Below, in pieces: positions 25,357 through 34,556 of a stretch of 64,000 bases of DNA. Below the pieces are notes generated by a model. That model ran no database searches, was not told the origin of the DNA, and worked only from the letters and a program-made list of their open reading frames with translations. Position 1 is the first letter of the stretch. Every line of letters starts with the position of its first letter. Origin of the DNA: Flavisolibacter longurius (lineage in GTDB: Bacteria > Bacteroidota > Bacteroidia > Chitinophagales > Chitinophagaceae). Location of the stretch: the NCBI GenBank assembly GCA_014163555.1, contig JACJGO010000001.1:310001-374000 (forward strand), given 5' to 3'. A program made the translations under genes and the position numbers.

Positions 25357-26774
25357 GGGAAGATACCCAACTCGGCATAAGATGTTCCCACCTTGTTGAT
25401 AGCAACTACATAGGCAGCCGTACGCATGTCGGGGATCTGCGGGTTGCGCTTCCACTCTTCAATGATCTCCCTGGTTGCAGTGATCATGGTTTCTTCCAGG
25501 CCACTGTGCACCAAGTCAACCTCTTCCGGCCCGTGAACGATGAACTGGCGTTCGCGGTCGCTTACCTTTTTCTCTGTCAGCTCTTCAATCTGGCTGATGA
25601 TATGCTGGTTCATGTTTTCGGTAAAGCGCTTCTCCATGCGTCCGTACCGTACGTGGCTTAGGTTTTTCAGCCACTCAAAGTAGGAAACCGTTACACCTCC
25701 GGCGTTCAGGTACATATCCGGAATAACGATGGTCCCTTTTTGGGCAAACACTTCGTCAGCTTCGGGTGTCAGGGGACCATTGGCACCTTCACCAATCAGC
25801 TTGGCTTTTACGCGGGGGGCATTCTGTCCATTGATCACATTCTCCAGTGCGGCCGGGATTAAAATATCGCAATCGTATTCCAGCGCATCGGTATTCTTGG
25901 CAAAATTTTGGGCACCGGCAAAATTCAGGATCGAACCGGTGGTTTTGCGGTGCTCGAACACAGCATCTACATCCAGTCCATCATCGTTGCGGATGGCGCC
26001 TTCATACTCGGCCAGGGCAATAATTTTGGCACCAGCTTGCTGAAAGAACTTTGCCGCATGATATCCCACGTTACCCAATCCCTGTACAATCACACGCTTG
26101 CCTTCAATGCCTACGGAAAGTCCTACCCTTTCCATGATCTCAGGCATGTTACACACTTCGCGTACACCATAAAAAATACCCAGCCCGGTTGCTTCACGAC
26201 GACCGCGAACACCGCCTTGCGTTACCGGTTTTCCGGTTACGCAACCCAGGGCATCTATTTCGCCAGGACGCAGGCTCATGTAGGTATCCACGATCCAGGC
26301 CATTTCCCGTTCACCGGTTCCATAATCAGGCGCCGGCACATCGGTACCAGGGCCGATAAAGTTTTTCTTTACCAGCTCGGCTGTGTAACGACGGGTGATT
26401 TTTTCCAGTTCGTAAACCGAATATTTTTTGGGGCTGATTTTGATACCACCTTTCCCGCCACCAAACGGTACGTTTACAATGGCGCATTTATACGTCATCA
26501 GGGAGGCCAGGGCCATTACTTCGTCCTGGTTTACTTCTGCCGCAAAACGGATACCGCCTTTACAAGGCGTTTTGTGGTGCGAGTGCTGTACGCGGTAGGC
26601 CTCGATCACTTCAATGCGACCGTCGTCCATCCGAACGGGAAACCGCATGGAATAAATTGAATTGCAAGCTTTGATTTGTTCTAAAATACCTGGATCCCAT
26701 TTGGTAAACTTGGCTGCCTTGTCGAAACTTTTTTCAACCGCACCAAAGAAGCTATAGCCATTTGTAGCCGACAT
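25353..26774 (-). CDS. gdhA: glutamate dehydrogenase (Glu/Leu/Phe/Val dehydrogenase family)
   Basis: Cytosolic interconversion of glutamate and 2-oxoglutarate + NH3. 473 residues. Substrate motifs are HKTPCKGGIRF, KCAIVNVPFGGGKGGI (with the catalytic Lys) and GPGTDVPAPDYGTGEREM. The dinucleotide fold contains VIVQGLGNVGYHAA. The start lies only 17 nt past the ccmD stop on the same strand, so it is probably transcribed with ccmC and ccmD. The cofactor cannot be decided with confidence. Confidence 0.95.
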   Translation of the reverse strand: MSATNGYSFFGAVEKSFDKAAKFTKWDPGILEQIKACNSIYSMRFPVRMDDGRIEVIEAYRVQHSHHKTPCKGGIRFAAEVNQDEVMALASLMTYKCAIVNVPFGGGKGGIKISPKKYSVYELEKITRRYTAELVKKNFIGPGTDVPAPDYGTGEREMAWIVDTYMSLRPGEIDALGCVTGKPVTQGGVRGRREATGLGIFYGVREVCNMPEIMERVGLSVGIEGKRVIVQGLGNVGYHAAKFFQQAGAKIIALAEYEGAIRNDDGLDVDAVFEHRKTTGSILNFAGAQNFAKNTDALEYDCDILIPAALENVINGQNAPRVKAKLIGEGANGPLTPEADEVFAQKGTIVIPDMYLNAGGVTVSYFEWLKNLSHVRYGRMEKRFTENMNQHIISQIEELTEKKVSDRERQFIVHGPEEVDLVHSGLEETMITATREIIEEWKRNPQIPDMRTAAYVVAINKVGTSYAELGIFP

Positions 26775-26791
26775 AAAAGGGTATTTAAAAT

Positions 26792-27004
26792 TTAGAATTG
26801 ATTTTTTTCAATGTTGGAGATCTTTTTATCCAACCGGATAAGGTACAGAAAAAGGCCAATGAGGATAGCCAGCACCACGGCCACCACCACGTAAATTTTT
26901 CCGTTTTCCCGCATGGCGTCTGCCATTTCAATAGAGCTGTCCTGTGCCTGTACAAGCAAGGCGGCCAGAATGGAAAGACTTACCAATGCCGATTTTTTTA
27001 TCAT
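26792..27004 (-). CDS. ccmD: CcmD-family small membrane protein
   Basis: 70 residues. A signal-like hydrophobic N-terminus (LVSLSILAALLVQAQ) and a short linker (SSIEMADAMRENGK) precede one membrane helix (IYVVVAVVLAILIGLFLYLI) and a charged tail RLDKKISNIEK. This is the CcmD pattern of Bacteroidota, with an extra N-terminal signal compared with proteobacterial CcmD. It overlaps the ccmC end by 4 bp. It would stabilise CcmC in haem delivery. Confidence 0.82.
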   Translation of the reverse strand: MIKKSALVSLSILAALLVQAQDSSIEMADAMRENGKIYVVVAVVLAILIGLFLYLIRLDKKISNIEKNQF

Positions 27005-27714
27005 AACGTAACAACAGATTTTTCTTTAACTAATTGCAGCCTTACTTTAATGGTAGTGACCCATACGCCCAGCAACGTCCAGCCAAGGATGGCCGGGTAA
27101 AACACCATGCGCATACGGGCATCGGTGTCTTTCGGGTTCAGTCCTGGGTTTCCCTCACCGCCCGGGTGCAGGCTTTCCAGCAAGCGGGGAACGATCCAGA
27201 TAGAAGGGAAAAGAAAAGCAAATGCAAAAATATTATACACGGCGCTGATGCGGGCCCGTTTGTCCATATCGTTTACAGAGTCTCGCAGCACCAGGTAAGC
27301 AAAATAAATGAGCAGGGCAATGGCGGCACCTACCAGTTTCGGGTCTTTGGCAATGGAGCCAAACGAAGCAAACGTAGAGCTGTTCGGATCGGCCCAGGTG
27401 AAAGCCGCCCAGATCATTCCTGTTGCATAACCAAGGATACCGAACAAAATGCCCACGCCGGCATAGGCACGGGATAAAATATCATAGCGCAGGTTGTTGG
27501 TTCGAAGGTAACGGACAGCATGCACCACCGATACCGTAAAGAGAATCATCATGGCGAACCACATGCACACATGGAAATAAAGATTGCGAATGGTTTCGCC
27601 CAGCACTTCAAGGCGGGGAACTTCAAACGCCGACAAATTAAAAACATTAAAGCCTGCAATTACAGTGTAAAAGAGTAGGAAGATGCACAGTATTTTCCAC
27701 CACCATTTCTTCAT
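27001..27714 (-). CDS. ccmC: cytochrome c maturation protein CcmC (haem-handling membrane protein)
   Basis: 237 residues with six hydrophobic segments. The Trp-rich haem-binding loop of CcmC/CcsA-type proteins is recognisable (GMIWAAFTWADPNSSTF), as are the flanking conserved His residues in NLYFHVCMWFAMM and SLHPGG. It is coupled by a 4-bp overlap to ccmD and then to gdhA. ccmB is 23 kb away. A TATTTTTG -7 box lies at 27765-27758. Confidence 0.92.
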   Translation of the reverse strand: MKKWWWKILCIFLLFYTVIAGFNVFNLSAFEVPRLEVLGETIRNLYFHVCMWFAMMILFTVSVVHAVRYLRTNNLRYDILSRAYAGVGILFGILGYATGMIWAAFTWADPNSSTFASFGSIAKDPKLVGAAIALLIYFAYLVLRDSVNDMDKRARISAVYNIFAFAFLFPSIWIVPRLLESLHPGGEGNPGLNPKDTDARMRMVFYPAILGWTLLGVWVTTIKVRLQLVKEKSVVTL

Positions 27715-27757
27715 TCGTTGGGTGTTTTATTCGCAGCAATCGTTTTTAATTCGGGAG

Positions 27758-27765
27758 CAAAAATA
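27758..27765 (-). promoter_or_regulatory. putative -7 promoter box (TATTTTTG) for ccmC-ccmD-gdhA
   Basis: Perfect TAnnTTTG on the minus strand, 44 nt upstream of the ccmC ATG. No clear -33 element. Confidence 0.4.
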
Positions 27766-28162
27766 AGGGAAAGCAGACTTCAGCATTCTAATAATTAACA
27801 TTGTGGTTGTAAGATAAGAGAATGCGTATTTTCCCTTAAAGAGCCGTTGTCCCATTGGCAATTAAGCTAAGAAACGCCTCTTTCCTGGCATCAGATGCCA
27901 CTACTCACCATGACTTTTGACAAGGCTGTTCATTTGCCCCGCTGCTTTAGCGCGGGGTTACAACAAGAAAAATGATATCCCCATATCGGCTTCATTCGAA
28001 TGCTTTTCTGCTATTTTGCTAAAGCCGCTAACAACTGGAATGGTTGGCATTTCGCCCCATACTGAAGTAATTGGCCAACTGGAAAAAAACATGTCGGGTG
28101 ACATTCTATTTTGGACACCTGGTAACTTCCAAAACATTTTGCTTGAAAGCAATTGGGATAAA

Positions 28163-28192
28163 CAAAAAAATGGTGGTTGTTACACCACCATT
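28163..28192 (-). terminator. intrinsic terminator downstream of the PBP1A gene
   Basis: Stem AATGGTGGT / ACCACCATT (28169-28177 with 28184-28192). Read on the minus strand it is followed by a run of seven T. Confidence 0.65.
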
Positions 28193-28280
28193 CTTATCAT
28201 ACAATCTATATGAATCTATCTTAAAAAATAATTCAATCTCTTCTACAGGTTACTCACTATGTACAAGTAATCTCTGCCGC

Positions 28281-30743
28281 TTAGCGGTAATCGTTACTGC
28301 GTTCTGTTGGCTGATTGTTGTTCTTTTTATCCTTGTCCTTTTTGCCTCCGAAAAGTCGCTTCAAGAAGCCTTTTTTCTCTTCGGGTTGCGGTTTAGCAGG
28401 GGGCAAGGAACCTGCCTGTTTCCGAACAGCCGTATCTTTTCGGCCTTCCCGCGGCAATGGCTTGTTTTCATCCACCGGACGTTCTGATTCCGGACGCATA
28501 TTGCCATAGGTAGTTGTATCCAGCGTATAATCATCCGCATTCATATCCATGTTTTCACCCGCCGCATCTTCCATGCTGTTGGGAATGATTTCCATAATAT
28601 CGGCGTTAGTGATTTCATTTTCAAGATCAGCTGGTACAAAAAATTCTGCTTCTTTATCCAGCCCCAGGTTTTTATCCTTCATGGCTTTGCTGAAGAAAGC
28701 CTGCCAGATAGGTCGGGCAGCGGTTCCACCATATCCCTGCGCACTTTCAATCCGGATGAACCGATCGTCGCATCCCACCCAAACACCGGCCAGCAATTGC
28801 GGTGTAAAACCAATAAACCAGGCATCAGCGTTATCATTGGTGGTACCGGTTTTACCGCCCATTTCTTTTACGCCAATAGCTTGCTCCAATCCTTTGGCTG
28901 TACCAATCGTTACCGGGCCTTCCAGCATTTTGGCCATACGGTAGGCTGTGGCTTCGCTAACCACCTGGTTGCGATTGGCGCCGATATTGGAACGATAGAT
29001 TACGTTGCCATTGCGATCTTCAATTCGGCTGATAAATGTTGGCTTGGTAGAAAAACCGCCACCGGGGAAAACGGTATAGCCCCACAACATTTCATACAAG
29101 GAAAGATCGCAGGACCCCAGGGCAATGGAGGGGAAAGGTTCTACCTCCGTTGGAATATTGATGCGCTTTAAGAAGTTGGCAAACTGCGGCGCTCCTACCT
29201 GCTTCATGATATAGGCCGTGGCACAGTTGCGAGACCAGGTCAGGGCAGACGCCATCGACATGGACCGGCCGGTACATGTTTTTCCGGTGGCCGGTACCAG
29301 TTGATCTTTACCAAATGATTGCTGCTGGTCGATAACGGTTGTTTCCGGTGTCATGCCCCGTTCTTCCATTGCCTGCGCATAGAGGAAAGGCTTGATGGAA
29401 GAACCCACCTGCCGCTTTACGTTGATTTGCGCATGATCGAGCTTGTAGGTTTTGAAATTGATGCCCCCCACCCATGCTTTTATTTCACCGGTCACCGGGT
29501 CCATCACCACAAAGCCGGTTTGCATCATCTGGCGGTGGTATTTGATGGAATCCATCGGTGTCATTACCGTGTCGCGTTCCCGCTTCGGATTCCAGGCAAA
29601 AATCTTCATGGGCACTTTTTGCTTAAAGCTGGCCCTGATTTCCCTGTCAGAAAGTCCATCTTCTTTCATGTATTTCCAGCGATCGCTGGCTTTCATGGCG
29701 GCTTCCAACACATTATCACGGCCCTGCCATACACTGCCGGTGCGAATATTACGCTGGCGGTCCAATGCTTTTTGCAGGATAGGCATTTGCTGCGCTACCG
29801 CTTCTTCTGCATAATCCTGCATGCGGGGATTGATGGAAGTATAAATTTTCAATCCGTCGCGGTACACATTGTACTCTTCGCCATCAATGGTTCTGATTTC
29901 TTTTAAAACCTCCCTTACTTCGCCGCGCAGCACTTCACGGAAATACGGTGCATACCCGGCATTTTCGTCGAGCTTTTTATAGTTCAACCGGATGGGCATC
30001 GCCCTGTACTTAGCTGCTTCCGCTACCGTGATCTTGTTGTTCTTCTCCATTTGCCCAATCACCACATTGCGGCGCTCCTTGGCTTCTTTCGGGTGACGTT
30101 GCGGGTTGTACAGGGTATTGGCTTTCAACATCCCCACCAGCAATGAACCTTCGTCCACGGAAAGCTGGTAAGGCTCTTTCTGAAAAAATGTTTTTGCCGC
30201 GTTTTTAATCCCGTAGATGTTATCACCGAACGGCACTGCATTTAGGTATAGGGCCAGAATTTCTTCTTTCGTAAAGTTGCGTTCCAGGCGGATAGCAACA
30301 ATGTATTCCTTGAACTTTTCAATCACCCGCCAGGCTTTGTTTTTGGTTCCTTGCGCCAGCAGTGCCTTGGCCAATTGCTGCGTAATAGTGGAACCACCCC
30401 CTTCTTTTCCCAGCAGGAAAACGGCCCGCATGGTGGATTTGGGATCGATGCCGGCATGCTCGTAAAAGCGTTCATCCTCCGTAGCAATGAGGGCATTAAT
30501 CACATGGGGCGATATATCGCGGTAATTAACGTTGGTACGGTTTCCGCGTTCGCTGTAATATTTTCCCATCAGGGTTCCATCAGCAGCAAATACCTCAGAG
30601 GATTGCAGGATGGTGGGATTTTCCAGTTCCTTCAGCGAGGGCAGCTTTCCAAAAACGCCCAGCATGCACATCACGATAAAAACAAAAAAAGCTCCCAGAA
30701 TGCTTAGAAAGACGGTCCAAAAAAGGCGAGGCAATCTTTTCAT
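28281..30743 (-). CDS. ponA: class A penicillin-binding protein 1A (glycosyltransferase/transpeptidase)
   Basis: 820-residue bifunctional murein synthase. One N-terminal membrane helix (about 8-30) precedes a GT51 domain with catalytic Glu89 (ATEDERFYEHAGID) and GGSTITQQLAKALL. The transpeptidase domain has Ser448 in SSIKPFLYAQ, SRNCA (SxN box) and GGKTGTTNDNADAWF (KTG box). The tail beyond about 735 is low complexity, acidic and then very basic (KKGFLKRLFGGKKDKDKKNNN). A TAGCTTTG -7 box lies 35 nt upstream beside heptad-repeat element E. Confidence 0.95.
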   Translation of the reverse strand: MKRLPRLFWTVFLSILGAFFVFIVMCMLGVFGKLPSLKELENPTILQSSEVFAADGTLMGKYYSERGNRTNVNYRDISPHVINALIATEDERFYEHAGIDPKSTMRAVFLLGKEGGGSTITQQLAKALLAQGTKNKAWRVIEKFKEYIVAIRLERNFTKEEILALYLNAVPFGDNIYGIKNAAKTFFQKEPYQLSVDEGSLLVGMLKANTLYNPQRHPKEAKERRNVVIGQMEKNNKITVAEAAKYRAMPIRLNYKKLDENAGYAPYFREVLRGEVREVLKEIRTIDGEEYNVYRDGLKIYTSINPRMQDYAEEAVAQQMPILQKALDRQRNIRTGSVWQGRDNVLEAAMKASDRWKYMKEDGLSDREIRASFKQKVPMKIFAWNPKRERDTVMTPMDSIKYHRQMMQTGFVVMDPVTGEIKAWVGGINFKTYKLDHAQINVKRQVGSSIKPFLYAQAMEERGMTPETTVIDQQQSFGKDQLVPATGKTCTGRSMSMASALTWSRNCATAYIMKQVGAPQFANFLKRINIPTEVEPFPSIALGSCDLSLYEMLWGYTVFPGGGFSTKPTFISRIEDRNGNVIYRSNIGANRNQVVSEATAYRMAKMLEGPVTIGTAKGLEQAIGVKEMGGKTGTTNDNADAWFIGFTPQLLAGVWVGCDDRFIRIESAQGYGGTAARPIWQAFFSKAMKDKNLGLDKEAEFFVPADLENEITNADIMEIIPNSMEDAAGENMDMNADDYTLDTTTYGNMRPESERPVDENKPLPREGRKDTAVRKQAGSLPPAKPQPEEKKGFLKRLFGGKKDKDKKNNNQPTERSNDYR

Positions 30744-30777
30744 GTATGATGGATTAAGGTCAATCGTTTCAAAAGAT

Positions 30778-30785
30778 CAAAGCTA
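30778..30785 (-). promoter_or_regulatory. putative promoter of the PBP1A gene (TAGCTTTG)
   Basis: Perfect TAnnTTTG on the minus strand, preceded by a TTG 22 nt upstream. That TTG lies inside element E, so the repeat would supply the -33 part. The same box, CTTAGCTTTG, follows element F before purL. Confidence 0.5.
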
Positions 30786-30791
30786 AGGCTG

Positions 30792-30898
30792 TTGACTTTT
30801 CAAAGTTCAACGTTAACAGTTCAACGACCGGTACGTTAACGGACTGTTATACCGCCAAAAAACTCCTCGCCTTTGAACTACTGACTTTGAACTGCTGG
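30792..30898. repeat. heptad-repeat inverted element E (GTTCAAC family)
   Basis: Arm 1 (30792-30826) contains GTTCAAC GTTAACA GTTCAAC. Arm 2 (30872-30898) contains TTTGAAC TACTGAC TTTGAAC TGCTGG. Period seven, arms near reverse complements. It is the same sequence family as element B. It lies between the sprE stop and the PBP1A promoter. Confidence 0.65.
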
Positions 30899-30903
30899 CT
30901 GAT

Positions 30904-33900
30904 TTAGAATTTACCCGGCAAATGTTGCTCCAAAAACCGCTTGTATTCTTCAATGTCAACTTTGGTTCTCAGCAAGGCCAGGTTTCGTTGCGAGATAATG
31001 CTGAATGTGTATTTGTTGGCGGCCAGCCAGGGTATTATTTCCTTGTTCGCAAGCGGTTGGGCGGTTGTGACATAATTGGTGGCCGCTGCTGCTGTCGGCA
31101 ATCCGCTGATGATCAACATGCGTGTATCGGCCGAAAGGTTTACAATTTCAACATTCATGGAGCGATCCGGGTAGGCTTCGCGATTATACAACTGAAATGC
31201 TGTTCTCGCCTCGTTTACAAAAATCGGATCCACCTTATCCATGATCACCACGGCATAGTGTGGTTTCCCTGCTTCATAGTGATAGGCATTCGGATCGACA
31301 TAGTTACGCCTTGCTTCTTCAATGGAATCACGTTGCCGCTTCAGAAAGGCTTCCCGCTGGGCGATGCTGTCCCTCCTGGCCTGCTCACGGAGCGTCCTGG
31401 CCAGGTCAATCGAATCTTTTTTCCGCTGGGCTTCCAGCGCAATGGAGTCTTTGCGCCGTTGCGTTTCCTGGGCAAGGGCTTCCCTTCTTTGTTTTTCCGC
31501 CAGAGCGATGGAATCTTTTCGTTTTTGCACCTCCAATGCCACACGGGCAAGTGAATCCCTTCTTGCGTCATCAGCCTTCTTTTTCACCAGGGCCAGCGAA
31601 TCTATCCGAACCCTTTCCAGCGAATCCTTTTCTCGTTTTGCCAGATAGCGCTGCAGGGCTAGTGAATCAGACGCCTGCTTTTTCATCGCTAATGCCAGGT
31701 CGATACTGTCTTTTCTGGCCCGTTCCCGTGCTGCCTTTGCCGTAGCAATAGAATCCCTCCGGAGTTGGTCAGCAAGGGCTTTTTTAGCAATCGAATCCTT
31801 ACGGGCCTGCTCAGCTTCTTTTTTGGCTAGGGCAATAGAATCGCGGCGAACGGTTTCCAGTGAGTCCCGCATCCGTTTTTCCAGCAGTTTGCTAAAAGCA
31901 ATGCTGTCGGCCACCTGCTTTTGGCGGGCTTTGGCCAGGGCAGCAGTATCAATGGCCGGTTCGGCAGTTGGTTTTTTCACTACAGCCGAATCCAGTTTTG
32001 GCACAGGTGTAATAACTGCAGTGTCCTTTTGAACCGGAGGTATTACAACGGCTACAACCGGTTCGCTGGCTGTTGGCTCTTCGTCCGATGGACGGGAAAT
32101 CTGCAAACGGGTTAGTTCATCTTCAATCTGCTTGCGGCGTGCCAAAACATTAATCAGATTCTGGGCTTTGTCGGCCATACCCGGGTTGTTCTGCCGGACA
32201 ATGGTTTGCAATACGCCGGTGGCTGTACTGTCCTGCCGTTGTTTAATATGGTAAACCGCCTCGATGTAAAGGAGTTGCGGGTCCCAGTATTTTGTTTTGT
32301 AGGTACTGTCGGCAATGCGTTTTGCGGTTTCCGCTTCGCTGAACTTACCCTCGATAAAAAGGTTGTAAACGTTTTCGTAGGCTTTGGTGGCCGCCGGAAG
32401 ATCTGTGTTGGGTGCCTGTGGATCTTTTCCGGTATTAGCAATGGCCGTAAACCGGGAAGCAGGGAAACTGCTACCCAGCAAGCGTTTTGCCTGCGCGGCT
32501 GCATTGCCATCTCCAATTTTACTGTAAGCATACTGCAGGTGAAACAGCACTTCATCCATTTTATCCGCATTAGGGAAACGCCGGCGCAGTTCTTCAAAAG
32601 TCTCAATGGCAGAAGGGTAATCTTCCACATCGTTCAAATAGGCTAGTCCAAGACCAAACAAGGCGTTGCGAATCGAATCGTTGGAGGTTTGGACCGCTTC
32701 GGGAGTAGTGGGCAGCCTGCTGAGAAGACCTTCCACCGTAAGATCGGCAGGCGTTAACGGATTGCCCGCCGTGGCGGCGGTAGGGCTCACCGGGTCCACC
32801 GGCTTGTCGGGATGGGACAAAACCTGCTGGCTAACCGCAGCAAACCGGCGCCAGTTGTCTACATTGGGACGATTTCCCCAAATGGATTTAAACTGTGCCG
32901 CACCTTTTGTTTTGGCAGCAGAATTATAAAAATACCATTCGCCTTTTGCGTCGTTATTAAAAAGATCAACCTGCGCAGTAGTGTTGCTACCGGCAAAGGA
33001 AGAACCGCCTGCGCTAAGCGGAGCGTCTTCTTTCAACCCCTGCTCCTTCCGAAGTTTTTTGACCAACGCCTTTATATAATCGTCTCTTTTATCTTCTGGC
33101 ATGGCGGCAATCCGTTGCAGGCTGTCCTGACGGGTTACAACGCCGCTGTTCAGTACCACTTTTTGCAAGGCAGCTCTCCGTTCCATTACCCTTCTCATGT
33201 CTGCCTCGGGCAATGCGGCCACCTGCACACTGTCATAAAACGAAGCCGCCTGCAGGTATTTTTTCTGCCTGTATGAAACATCGGCAATCTGCAAAAACGC
33301 TTTGTTTTTGGAAGACTGGTCACCGTTGTTGGCTTGCGAGCCCTTGATCAGCAGTTCGCCGGCCGCATCGATGTTGCCCCGCTCCAGTTCCATTTGTGCC
33401 GCCATGTAATAAATCACATCACGGTACTCTTCGTATTTGTCGCGGCGGGCCATTTTCAGCAGTTCCGCCAGGTTTTTATTTATGGCATCTTCGCCTCCCT
33501 CCTTGCTCAGGCGTACAACATTCAGGCGGGCATGCACTTCCATCACCGGATCGGGCGTCATGGATACTACCTTCTGGTAAAGCGCAGCGGCTTCTTCGGA
33601 TTTGCCGGCTCTCTCCATCAACTGCGCCGCCAAGTAATGCCAGCGGGCTTTTTCCTTCCGGGTGTAATCGCCATCCACGGCAGCAAGCAGGTGTATGGCA
33701 GCGCTGTCCCATTGCTGTTGCCGGTAATACCAGTAGGCCTCCACCTCGTCCAGTCCGTTGCGGAGTCGTTCAGGAAAAACCGGGTCGCGGCGCAGCGTTG
33801 AAATGAGGCTGCTAGCAGCCGTCATTTTTTCCATTTCCGTCAAAGTGCGAACCTGCCAAAGAAAGGCATTGTTACGGCTGAAGGTATTGCTGTGTAAAAA

Positions 33901-34485
33901 TTTTTTTTCTTCTTTGGTGGAGATGCTCAGTTCTTTAGCACCATCGGTATTGGTACCAATGTGCTTGTAATAGCCGTCCTCGAATTTAGGTGCGTAAGCG
34001 TAATTGATGAACTGAAGCATCATGGACGCCGAATCAAATTTCTTTTGCAGGTGAAACGAAGCGGCCCATAAGAGGTAAAGTTCATCAATCCATTCGTTGC
34101 GCAGGTCGTGGTTAACGATGCCGGTCCTTGCTTTATAGATAACAGAATCCAGTTGGATGCTGTCGGCAGCCGTGGCTTCCAATGTATACGGATAAAACGT
34201 CAGCAGGCTGGTATAATCATCCTGGTGTTGTTCCCGGGCCCGCTCAATGATCTCATTAAATTTATTGTTGGCGTTAAAAACGTAATTAAAGCGTGTGGTC
34301 AGGTTTTGAAGAATGCGCTTGTGCGTCTTGAGCTTGCCATCGCCTGTTTTTTCGGCTTTAAGCTTACGCTCCTGATAGGGCTGCGGTTTTTCAATATCTA
34401 CCTTATGCCCTGGTTGGGCAGAAGCAGTTAGTGATAAAAAAAACAATCCTGCAGCTAAATAAAGGATATGTCGGACTGGGTTCAT
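30904..34485 (-). CDS. SprE/PorW-like T9SS and gliding-motility component
   Basis: 1193 residues. A signal peptide (ILYLAAGLFFLSLTASAQ) leads to the SprE/PorW N-terminal domain (FNYVFNANNKFNEIIERARE, IVNHDLRNEWIDELYLL), long TPR arrays to about residue 800 and a roughly 220-residue Lys/Arg/Asp/Ser coiled coil with about 15 copies of a (R/K)DS(I/L)A-type unit. A globular C-terminal domain follows (HYAVVIMDKVDPIFVNE to LEQHLPGKF). In known systems this protein links the PorLM motor to the outer-membrane secretion apparatus. The ATG at 34485 is favoured over 34521 because a TTTG-N19-TTAGTTTG promoter-like sequence ends just before it. sprE or porW are the usual names. Confidence 0.87.
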   Translation of the reverse strand: MNPVRHILYLAAGLFFLSLTASAQPGHKVDIEKPQPYQERKLKAEKTGDGKLKTHKRILQNLTTRFNYVFNANNKFNEIIERAREQHQDDYTSLLTFYPYTLEATAADSIQLDSVIYKARTGIVNHDLRNEWIDELYLLWAASFHLQKKFDSASMMLQFINYAYAPKFEDGYYKHIGTNTDGAKELSISTKEEKKFLHSNTFSRNNAFLWQVRTLTEMEKMTAASSLISTLRRDPVFPERLRNGLDEVEAYWYYRQQQWDSAAIHLLAAVDGDYTRKEKARWHYLAAQLMERAGKSEEAAALYQKVVSMTPDPVMEVHARLNVVRLSKEGGEDAINKNLAELLKMARRDKYEEYRDVIYYMAAQMELERGNIDAAGELLIKGSQANNGDQSSKNKAFLQIADVSYRQKKYLQAASFYDSVQVAALPEADMRRVMERRAALQKVVLNSGVVTRQDSLQRIAAMPEDKRDDYIKALVKKLRKEQGLKEDAPLSAGGSSFAGSNTTAQVDLFNNDAKGEWYFYNSAAKTKGAAQFKSIWGNRPNVDNWRRFAAVSQQVLSHPDKPVDPVSPTAATAGNPLTPADLTVEGLLSRLPTTPEAVQTSNDSIRNALFGLGLAYLNDVEDYPSAIETFEELRRRFPNADKMDEVLFHLQYAYSKIGDGNAAAQAKRLLGSSFPASRFTAIANTGKDPQAPNTDLPAATKAYENVYNLFIEGKFSEAETAKRIADSTYKTKYWDPQLLYIEAVYHIKQRQDSTATGVLQTIVRQNNPGMADKAQNLINVLARRKQIEDELTRLQISRPSDEEPTASEPVVAVVIPPVQKDTAVITPVPKLDSAVVKKPTAEPAIDTAALAKARQKQVADSIAFSKLLEKRMRDSLETVRRDSIALAKKEAEQARKDSIAKKALADQLRRDSIATAKAARERARKDSIDLALAMKKQASDSLALQRYLAKREKDSLERVRIDSLALVKKKADDARRDSLARVALEVQKRKDSIALAEKQRREALAQETQRRKDSIALEAQRKKDSIDLARTLREQARRDSIAQREAFLKRQRDSIEEARRNYVDPNAYHYEAGKPHYAVVIMDKVDPIFVNEARTAFQLYNREAYPDRSMNVEIVNLSADTRMLIISGLPTAAAATNYVTTAQPLANKEIIPWLAANKYTFSIISQRNLALLRTKVDIEEYKRFLEQHLPGKF

Positions 34486-34491
34486 TCCGGG

Positions 34492-34522
34492 CAAACTAAG
34501 GTCATAAGAACGGAAAATCAAA
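34492..34522 (-). promoter_or_regulatory. putative promoter of the sprE/porW-like gene
   Basis: The minus strand reads TTTG, 19 nt, then TTAGTTTG, close to the Bacteroidota TTTG-N19-21-TAnnTTTG arrangement (one mismatch). Transcription would begin almost at the ATG (34485), so the message would be nearly leaderless. Confidence 0.4.
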
Positions 34523-34556
34523 GGGTTTAGTATGTATTTGGGCTTTTGCCAACAGA

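Larger units (their letters stand above)
27715..28280. other. 566-bp intergenic region with hairpin, no confident gene
   Basis: Contains the ccmC promoter region, a GC hairpin near 27937-27957 (CCCCGC / GCGGGG around TGCTTTA) and the PBP1A terminator at its left-to-middle end. Open frames of 98 codons (+) and 64 codons (-) overlap near 27.9-28.2 kb. Neither has clear protein character and neither is called. The hairpin and the sequence following it may be a dispersed intergenic repeat. Confidence 0.4.

Noticed and set aside
27917-28213. 98-codon plus-strand frame in the ccmC-PBP1A gap
   Set aside because: It begins across a GC hairpin and ends in the PBP1A terminator. The opposite strand is equally open, so a non-coding element is more likely.
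29319-29906. Plus-strand open frame of 195 codons inside the PBP1A gene
   Set aside because: Antisense to conserved transpeptidase sequence. His/Phe-rich composition is typical of a shadow frame.
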